Source: Leishmania infantum JPCM5 (lineage: Eukaryota; Euglenozoa; Kinetoplastea; Trypanosomatida; Trypanosomatidae). Taken from it: DNA of 64,000 nt. The stretch covers positions 217,621-281,620 of the forward strand of contig NC_009400.2 of assembly GCF_000002875.2 (NCBI RefSeq), in the 5' to 3' direction. Shown piece after piece: positions 57,855-64,000 of this stretch. How positions within the stretch are numbered: position 1 is the stretch's first letter; the number at the start of each line of letters is the position of its first letter. The position numbers were made by a program, and so were the translations under genes. The notes below the pieces were generated by a model. That model was given only the letters and a program-made list of their open reading frames with translations, was not told the origin of the DNA and searched no databases.

Positions 57855-58349
57855 CTAGCTCGCGGAAGGACGACGCTGCTCGCTAGCGCCTGCGCGCAGC
57901 GCTGCGGTCGTCGACTGCGGACTCTTACTCGCGACGACTGGGCCGTCGCGAGTGCGGCCGGGCCTCAGTGCTTCATTGGTGCTCTCAAGGCTTCCCGTTT
58001 CCATGTCGGTCTGCCTCGTCGTGGCTGGAGAGTCCGGCAAGCTGAAGGCCGCCGACGGTGCGGCAGGCGAGCGACTCGATCTGCGAGGAACCGGCGAGCA
58101 TGCTGAGATTCTGTCAGGCGCCGGTGGGGTGCGGCTCAGCTGGTCGTTACTCGTGTTCTCGGCGCTGTGACGGTTGCGGGAGCCGCTGCTGGTGGCAGCT
58201 GAGCTGCTCGACGCAGCAGGGGGCCAAGTGGGGCGGTGCCGTATCCGCACCGCCGCCATTGCCCGTACTGATGAACCTCTTCGACGCGGGTGGAGGAAGT
58301 GGCAAGCATGCGTTGCCGCCGTGGCTCTCATCTTGCAGCAATGACCTCG
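57855..58349 (-). other. Open frame continuing in phase after the stop of the thioredoxin-fold gene
   Basis: After the TAG at 58352-58350 the same frame stays open for 164 further codons to a TAG at 57857-57855. The translation (for example SKSPQSTTAALRAGASEQRR) has the Ala/Ser/Pro/Arg composition of trypanosomatid coding linkers and lacks the CA/TG repeats of nearby UTR. It may be a former C-terminal extension cut off by the TAG, a readthrough extension, or simply 3' UTR. I do not include it in the gene. Confidence 0.35.
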
Positions 58350-60101
58350 CTATAATTGGCCTCCACCGGTGACGGCGCAGCGGTCCAACGTTACGTTGGG
58401 TCTCGAAGCACCGACAGGGGCAGTAGAAGAGGGCTTCCCTGGCTCAGTGCTCTTTGCCGCAGACCTCTTGTTCACGGGCAGCAGCAGAGGCACGGCTGCG
58501 AGGCCAGCACGCTGCCGTTGGTACGCGTCGACGATACGCTGGCGCAGCACTCGGCAGCCTGCCTCGATCATCTTCGCATCGAGCTCACCGCAGTCCTCCA
58601 GCTCCTGCACCGTGACGAAGTCGCCGATCAGCTTCGTGTCCACAAAAAGGAGCGGCATCTCTGGCATGTTGTGTTTATTGGTTGCACTTGTGTACAGCCT
58701 TCGCACACGTCGGTGGAAGAACTCGCTATCGGCAATGTCGATGGTGTGATGCGGGATGAGCTTGATGAAGAGCAAGTTCTCCATAAGCCGGCAACGGTCC
58801 CGCACCGCGCGCTCGCCGGTCATGCTCGTCATGAAGAGCAACACCTGCCCAGGGCCGTAGCGTGAGAGGCAGTCGTCAAACATGGAGGTTTCGTCGCGGT
58901 ACCAGTAGTACATCATGTCAGCCTGCTGTGACTCGAAGGCGGCGCGCTCCTCCTCCGTGGTCTGCTTCAGCTCCGAAAGCCGCGGCTCAGCGACGCAGTA
59001 TCCCTCATCTGTGTCCCCCCGCTCCGCCGCCTTGCGCGGTGCGCCGTCGTCCGCTGCGCCCTCGCGGCAACCTGTGTAGGCTAAAGAGGGTACCGCCGAA
59101 GGGCAGGGTGGCAGCGGCCGTCTTTGAAGAAGAGTCGCAGTAGACGGAGGAGTAGCTGCAACTGTCGCCGCATCGGCGTTGTACGCATCCCGCCCCGGCT
59201 TCGACGCAGGTGGCGCTCTCGCGGTGAGCGCCGCCGCCGCTGATTCGCGACTCTTACGCGCTGCCGTTGGTGCGAACACGCCACACGTGCTCGATTCATT
59301 GAGCTGCCCCTCGGCCATCGGCGCGGAGGCCTCGCGAAGATCGTGCAGCTCACCGTCTTTCTGGTCCAGTCGCCCTCGGCTACGCGGGCGTGACGCAGCC
59401 ACTCCCGACCCGGTCACACCGTCAGTCGTACCATCCGAGACCCGGTGTTCACTTTGCCCTTTCATTAGCGTTTGAGGGCTCGTCTCGTCCACAGGCGGCG
59501 TCACCGTCAGGGCGGATGCCCCCTGTGTGTATTGCCGGCGTGTCGTGCTGCGAGCCGGCGTGCGATTCTTGTGAGGCGCGTCCGCTGTCAACGGCGGTGC
59601 TGCCGTTGGTCTCGCCGAGACCGGCACCGCGCGTGTCGCGGTCGTGGTGCCTTCCGTGGTCGTCGACGGCCGCGTGTGCGCTGACTGGTACCCCTGATAA
59701 TAAGTCGTCCCGGCGTTGTCGGCGCCAGCATCGCTGCCCTCGCATTCACAAGCACGCGGACGCGGACAGGACGGCGGTGGTAGGTATGACCTGGACGGGC
59801 TGCACGAGGAGGCTGCTGAAGCTGCAACTGGCGCCGCCACGGCGCTTCGTGTTGCACTCATTGTTTTAGCTCTTTCCAGCGATGGTGTCGTCGTCGTGAT
59901 CGCGGTGGCGGCAGTGCTCTTACCCTTCTCCACTTCGCCCTTCACATATTCGATTGCTTCGTCGATCGTCATGCGACGTTTTGATACGAGGTAAGCGCAG
60001 TTCTCGCGCACGTCTGCGTCGGAGCCGGGGCAGGCAAGCTCGAGAACCCGCAGAGCGCGGTGCTGCGAGGGATAGAGAGAGGACTGCGCCATGGTACGCA
60101 T
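58350..60101 (-). CDS. Unknown protein with a C-terminal thioredoxin/SH3BGR-like domain
   Basis: 583 residues. The N-terminus has a short folded part (SSLYPSQHRALRVLELACPG, CAYLVSKRRMTIDEAIEYVK), reminiscent of a UBA-like or capping helix pair. Residues 70-380 are Ala/Thr/Ser-rich and look unstructured. The C-terminal domain (about 415-510) resembles SH3BGR and glutaredoxins: GQVLLFMTSMTGERAVRDRC, FIKLIPHHTIDIADSEFFHR, and MPLLFVDTKLIGDFVTVQEL. The M-P-x-L-F-V and G-D-x-x-T-V-Q-E-L segments match the cis-Pro strand and C-terminal helix of the fold. The redox CxxC is missing, so it is probably a binding module, not an oxidoreductase. Two ATGs (60101, 60092) are possible starts; the longer is used. 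The frame remains open beyond the stop (see the separate entry). Confidence 0.72.
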   Translation of the reverse strand: MRTMAQSSLYPSQHRALRVLELACPGSDADVRENCAYLVSKRRMTIDEAIEYVKGEVEKGKSTAATAITTTTPSLERAKTMSATRSAVAAPVAASAASSCSPSRSYLPPPSCPRPRACECEGSDAGADNAGTTYYQGYQSAHTRPSTTTEGTTTATRAVPVSARPTAAPPLTADAPHKNRTPARSTTRRQYTQGASALTVTPPVDETSPQTLMKGQSEHRVSDGTTDGVTGSGVAASRPRSRGRLDQKDGELHDLREASAPMAEGQLNESSTCGVFAPTAARKSRESAAAALTARAPPASKPGRDAYNADAATVAATPPSTATLLQRRPLPPCPSAVPSLAYTGCREGAADDGAPRKAAERGDTDEGYCVAEPRLSELKQTTEEERAAFESQQADMMYYWYRDETSMFDDCLSRYGPGQVLLFMTSMTGERAVRDRCRLMENLLFIKLIPHHTIDIADSEFFHRRVRRLYTSATNKHNMPEMPLLFVDTKLIGDFVTVQELEDCGELDAKMIEAGCRVLRQRIVDAYQRQRAGLAAVPLLLPVNKRSAAKSTEPGKPSSTAPVGASRPNVTLDRCAVTGGGQL

Positions 60102-60594
60102 GGGCGCGTGTGTGTCTGTGTGTAAGGAGGGAGGGAGGGGCAGACGGCGGTGAATGAGAACGCAAAACAACGAGTGAATGCCCTGATAGGCACGCACGCA
60201 CACGGACAGACAGAAACGCAAGCGCCAATCACAAATCGAAGAAAGGGAGGTGAGAGAGAGAAGCAGACAACGGCCACAGGGGAGGAGGGGGCGAGGAGAG
60301 CACACGCGAGCGACAAGGCAGGGAGAGAGGGAAGGCGAAGAAAACAAGTATGGAAGTGCGCTCTGCGTAAGGTGCACGTCGGAGTCACGTCTCTTCCTGT
60401 GTGTGTGTGTGTGTGTGTATTTGTGTGGGTATGCTTTCGTTCTCAGGGGAGAGAAAAGAGCAAGGAGTGGAGAGGAAGATGGCAAGGAGACTGTGAAGAC
60501 GGCGGTGAGAAAGGCATAGAAGAAGAGGGAAGTCCCCACAGAAAAAGAAAGGAGCAGCCGGTGCAGCAGCACTTCAGGAACTGCCGCAAGCGCT

Positions 60595-60640
60595 GTGTGT
60601 GTGCGTGTGTGTGTGTGTATGTGTGTGTGTGTGTGTGTGT
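60595..60640. repeat. Imperfect GT repeat
   Basis: About 46 bases of GT with one C and one A interruption, in the 5' flank of the thioredoxin-fold gene. Confidence 0.9.
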
Positions 60641-60896
60641 CGGTGGAAAGTGGAAGGGTGGATGACGGATGGAACTGAAGATGTGCACCCACGCACACAC
60701 CAATACGCACAGTTGGTGTGGTAGCTGTGTCTGTGGAGCCGGGTTCGTTGAGGGATAAGGGGGTTAGTTTAGGGGGACTCCATCTCAGCTTGTGAGGCCG
60801 CGTGACAGCCGCATTCTCACCGCACAAGCACACGCGCGCACACACACATCGCCTCCACGTTCACATCTGCAGACCTTCCGGGAATGGTTGTGCCAT

Positions 60897-60921
60897 CACA
60901 CACACACACACACACACACAC
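60897..60921. repeat. (CA)n microsatellite
   Basis: Twenty-five bases of perfect CA, opposite in phase to the GT repeat 250 bases to its left; the two could pair as an inverted repeat. Confidence 0.95.
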
Positions 60922-61981
60922 CTCCTCCTCTACCGATCCCCCCGTCAAAAGTTGCGAGCGGCGGCGTGTTAGAGGGAGAGGAGGGAGAAGAGGCGCGCAC
61001 AACACACACTTCTTCGTTGCCGCTATTTCTCGTCAACCAGCAGCCAGTATGCATCTAGAAGAGACCCCCACCCCCGAAAGCAAACATCAAAATACATTCA
61101 AAAAGCATGTAGGCAAGCACACGCACACGCACAGTTGCGTGTACGCCATGTAACTCATCGCCGCATACGCATAGGTGAACCCAAGTGTCCACGAAGGGGA
61201 TGCGGATGGTCGAATGAAAGCTGGCAGTAGTGGCAACAGCGGCAGTTGGCCACGAACTTGTCTAGGCCATGGTACTCGGCAAGCACACATCCCCGCCGCC
61301 CTCCCTTCGCTGTGTATCGGTCTCGCGCAGCGGCTTTCCTAGTCCCCCGCCGCCCCCGTCCCCCTTTCTTTCCGCGCTATCGGCCGTATCATCTGACGAA
61401 GGAGAAGGGACGAGAGAGGGAGAGAGGGAGAGAGGGGGCAAAAACGCGCGTAGGGAAGAGAAGGGGAGGGGAGGAAAGAGGAGGGAGGGCGGGGAAGGGG
61501 TATGCACGGCAGTGGAGAGGCCCACCGGCAGCAATGGGGGTGAAGGGGGCACGTGATCATCGTCGTCTGCCCCACCTCCCATCCCCCATCCGCCGCATCG
61601 ATGCCGTGCCGCCGCACTGCCTCGAGGTGGCGAGTAAAACGTAAAGGGAAGGTACAAGTGAAACGAAGCAAAGAACGAACGCACAACACATGAAGGAGAG
61701 AGTGCGCTCCTTCAGAGAATGCAGCCCACCGGGGGGAGAGAGAGCGGCTGGAAACAGGGTTTGTTGGGGCACACGCCTCGGCGCACCTGTGTGAGTGTGT
61801 GTGCGAAGGGAGGGAGGGGGTACTTTCATCGGCCCTGGCGTGTACACACACCACGGAAACACACACACACACGTACACACAGGTGCGCACCTTGCAGACA
61901 GACGCGAGCCTTCATCGCCCTAACCTTCTTCTCTTGTCGACCCGTGCACACGGGGCATCGCTTTCAACTGGTGAGGGAGAC

Positions 61982-61995
61982 GGGGGGGGGGGGGG
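61982..61995. repeat. Poly-G run (14 bases)
   Basis: G14 on the plus strand, C14 in the transcribed sense, in the long spacer. Confidence 0.9.
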
Positions 61996-63458
61996 CAGCA
62001 GTGAGAGAGGGGTCGGGAGACAGTGAAAGGGACAGAGTGCTGGGAGGAGTGCCCCACATTCCTGTCCACATCCCTCCCAATATCAGCCTCCTTCACGATG
62101 ATGAGCCGACGCTCTGTAGCGTGGGTGCCGCACTCGGTAGGCTTGCGTCAGCTCGTAACGCCTCCTGAAGGCGATCTGGCGTGCTGCCGGAAGGGCGGTG
62201 CCGACGCATCGGCTCCTGCTTGCGTGGTTCGAAGAGCGCTGGTGGAGTCCCGGCGGCGTCGCAGGCCGCCGCTGTTAACGGGACCGAAGGCATTTGGCAA
62301 TGTCTCTGACAAAAGCTCACGCAGAAGGAGAGAGGGGGCCGCGCGATGGTGGCAAGCGACGTGCGGCTTCACGGAAAGAGGGAGAAAGGGAGAGAGGAAG
62401 GGGAGCAACAGAAGCAAGAGAGAGAGACAACGGCGGCGATGTCGATGATGGTGCTGCTGTGGTGAACTGCGTATTAGTGTGTGTCTGTTGAGTGTATGTT
62501 CGTTCCGCCACACAAGTGGTGCCACTGTTGAGTCCTTCTCCTTTCGCTGCGCGCGTGATGTATATCCGTGTATACGCGTCAAGCGGTGACTGTGTATCTG
62601 TAACGTGTATAAGGCTGTGTGCAGGTGTGTGCTCGTCCCATGAAGCGTACGGGTGGGTGCGCGCGTTCAGAAGCAGGTCGGAGAGAGCCACTGCGAAGAG
62701 AGGGCGAAGAGAAGCGGAAGAAGATAGTGAGGGAAGTGGAGCCAGGTGAGAGGCGGTGACGCACACACACGCACTCGTGCGCGTACAACCATACTCGCAT
62801 GCGGGAATGTGGGCAGGAGCGGAAAAGGTGCAACAGAGAGGGACGTATATGTAAAGGGCGCTCTTCGCATACCAGGCGCACCGCTCATCCATTTCCCCGC
62901 CGCTTCTCTCCCTCCCCTGTCGGTCCCCACCATGACAGCAGTGGGAGGGAGAGAAGAAGACGGTGCCAGCGCAAGGACGCTGTGGCGGTCACCCGAGCCG
63001 ACATCACAGCAGAACTACAAGACAGGCGTGTGCGCGCGCGAGAGATGGGGAGGGGAGGGGGACAACGTGGCCGCTCTTGACGGCCACCGCTCCACGTCGT
63101 CCCTCCTCTTCACACGCAATCAAGTTTGATTTTCGTCGGCCGGAGTAATGATGTTGTTGCTGTTGCGTGTGTGTGCGCGCACACAGATAGCGGGATAGGC
63201 AGCGATACAGTACGTCGGGGGCGAGGCAAACGCCCTTCAGCCCACGGCGCACACAGACACTCACGCGCTCGCGCCCATCCTCAGATGGCACCCCCACCAC
63301 CAGCCCAGCAACAGATAAAGAAAAAGCAATGCCGAGAGGAGGAAGAGGAGGAGAGCACCAAAGCAAAACACGTCTGGGGTGCCACCGACATGCGGCTGCA
63401 GCCTTTCCCGGTAGTTAGGTAGACGCCCTCACCTGACCTTCCTTGCTTGCCTGCCCCC

Positions 63459-64000
63459 TTACTTGTGTGGCGGCGGCGAAGCGACCTGCTTCAGCAGACG
63501 CCTCTGCCACATGCGACGCCGCAGATTGCGCTCCCCCTTGCTCACAATCGTCCAGCCGTCGCGGTCGCCACCGATGACGGTCCATTCGGTCGTCCAGGCC
63601 CACCCCGCCGGCGCGCGTATCTCATGCCGGCTCGGCACCTCGTGGCCGTGCACATCCTGCCACGCGGGGCAGTCGGACGGTAGGTACCGCTTTCCCCACC
63701 CCAGTAACGATACCTTCTTCTCGTACTCGTACACCTCGACAACCGTGCTCGGCGGTGGCGCGCTCGCGTTACTTGCCGTGCGCGGCAACGGGGTCGACGA
63801 CGCGCCAGGAACCGGAGCCACGGTGCTGACCGTGTCTACCGGCAGCATCTTTCCACTGGCGCTGCGGACGTAGAGGTTGGGGGCCGGCACCATGGAGCCC
63901 GCCGACTCCTCAGCCGATGCTGCGGCGGCAGACTCGGCCCTCTTGTCCCGCTTGCTCCGGCTGTGAGAGCGGCGCTTGTCGCCGTCCCCTGTGCACTGGT
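63459..64000 (-). CDS. Dysferlin-domain protein, C-terminal part, cut by window edge
   Basis: The last 180 residues of a protein whose start lies beyond the right edge. The frame is open from 64000; the first visible part (RRSHSRSKRDKRAESAAA) is basic and Ser/Ala-rich. After a Pro/Ser/Thr linker the C-terminus carries a peroxin/dysferlin (DysF) motif: VYEYEKKVSLLGWGKRYLPS, DCPAWQDVHGHEV, then APAGWAWTTEWTVIGG, RDGWTIVSK and the basic, Trp-containing LRRRMWQRRLLK. The pattern W-x-W-x-x-x-W, D-x-x-G-W and R-R-R-x-W-x-R is diagnostic. DysF domains occur in dysferlin-type membrane repair proteins and in fungal peroxisome-size regulators (Pex23, Pex30, TECPR1). Which type this is depends on the missing N-terminus. 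The ATG at 63893 is internal and is not used as the start. Confidence 0.78.
   Translation of the reverse strand, partial: QCTGDGDKRRSHSRSKRDKRAESAAAASAEESAGSMVPAPNLYVRSASGKMLPVDTVSTVAPVPGASSTPLPRTASNASAPPPSTVVEVYEYEKKVSLLGWGKRYLPSDCPAWQDVHGHEVPSRHEIRAPAGWAWTTEWTVIGGDRDGWTIVSKGERNLRRRMWQRRLLKQVASPPPHK

Larger units (their letters stand above)
60102..63458. other. Longest spacer, between the dysferlin-domain gene and the thioredoxin-fold gene
   Basis: 3.36 kb of UTR-type sequence with imperfect GT (60595-60640), CA (60897-60921) and G14 (61982-61995) runs, and purine-rich patches around 61400-61500. Open frames on both strands translate into Pro/Ser/Arg or His-rich strings. A small gene cannot be excluded but none is supported. 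Confidence 0.55.

Noticed and set aside
61262..62582. Several frames of 130-180 codons on both strands in the longest spacer
   Set aside because: Pro/Ser/Arg-rich translations of purine or pyrimidine stretches; no conserved motif, no consistent coding phase.

Overview
The window looks like nuclear DNA of a trypanosomatid of the Leishmania group. The DNA is GC-rich, the long open frames carry no introns, and intergenic stretches are full of TG/CA dinucleotide runs, pyrimidine-rich (minus-strand) tracts and poly-G/poly-C. The histone H3 is the short, divergent kinetoplastid form. Every gene I can support lies on the minus strand, so the window reads as one stretch of a polycistronic unit transcribed from the right end (64000) to the left end (1), with mRNAs matured by trans-splicing and polyadenylation. 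From memory, the set CPSII, histone H3, AP endonuclease and transaldolase fits Leishmania chromosome 16; I could not check this.

In transcription order (right to left): the C-terminal part of a dysferlin-domain protein (63459-64000, open at the edge); a thioredoxin/glutaredoxin-fold protein with an open frame after its stop (58350-60101); transaldolase (54499-55491); a HAD-type phosphohydrolase (49849-51657); an endonuclease/exonuclease/phosphatase-fold protein with altered catalytic motifs (46867-49089); a USP48-like ubiquitin hydrolase (39737-45424); a leucine-rich-repeat protein (37262-38851); a large disordered unknown (33612-36641); a protein with a LysM domain at each end (29606-32155); eIF2A (27140-28795); AP endonuclease (24798-26141); a mitochondrial-type protein with three ArdC-N/Tc-38-like modules (21249-23273); a coiled-coil protein (17628-19502); two neighbouring cullin-type RING-H2 proteins, RBX1-like (16165-16716) and APC11-like (14878-15195); a PPIL4-like cyclophilin/RRM protein (11735-13693); a SPO11 homologue (9215-11179); an AT-hook unknown (5101-8508); two identical histone H3 genes (3937-4329 and 3001-3393); and the start of the CPSII gene of pyrimidine synthesis (1-368, cut by the edge).

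The genes do not form one pathway, as is usual for trypanosomatid gene clusters. Several concern DNA transactions (SPO11, AP endonuclease, H3, the Tc-38-like protein) and ubiquitin handling (two RING-H2 proteins, one deubiquitinase). The most unusual items are the triple ArdC-N/Tc-38-like protein, whose domain family has been traced to bacterial mobile elements, and the endonuclease-fold protein whose normally invariant residues are replaced at motif after motif. Long spacers (up to about 3.4 kb) hold UTR-type low-complexity sequence; I saw no tRNA, rRNA, transposon or CRISPR in them.
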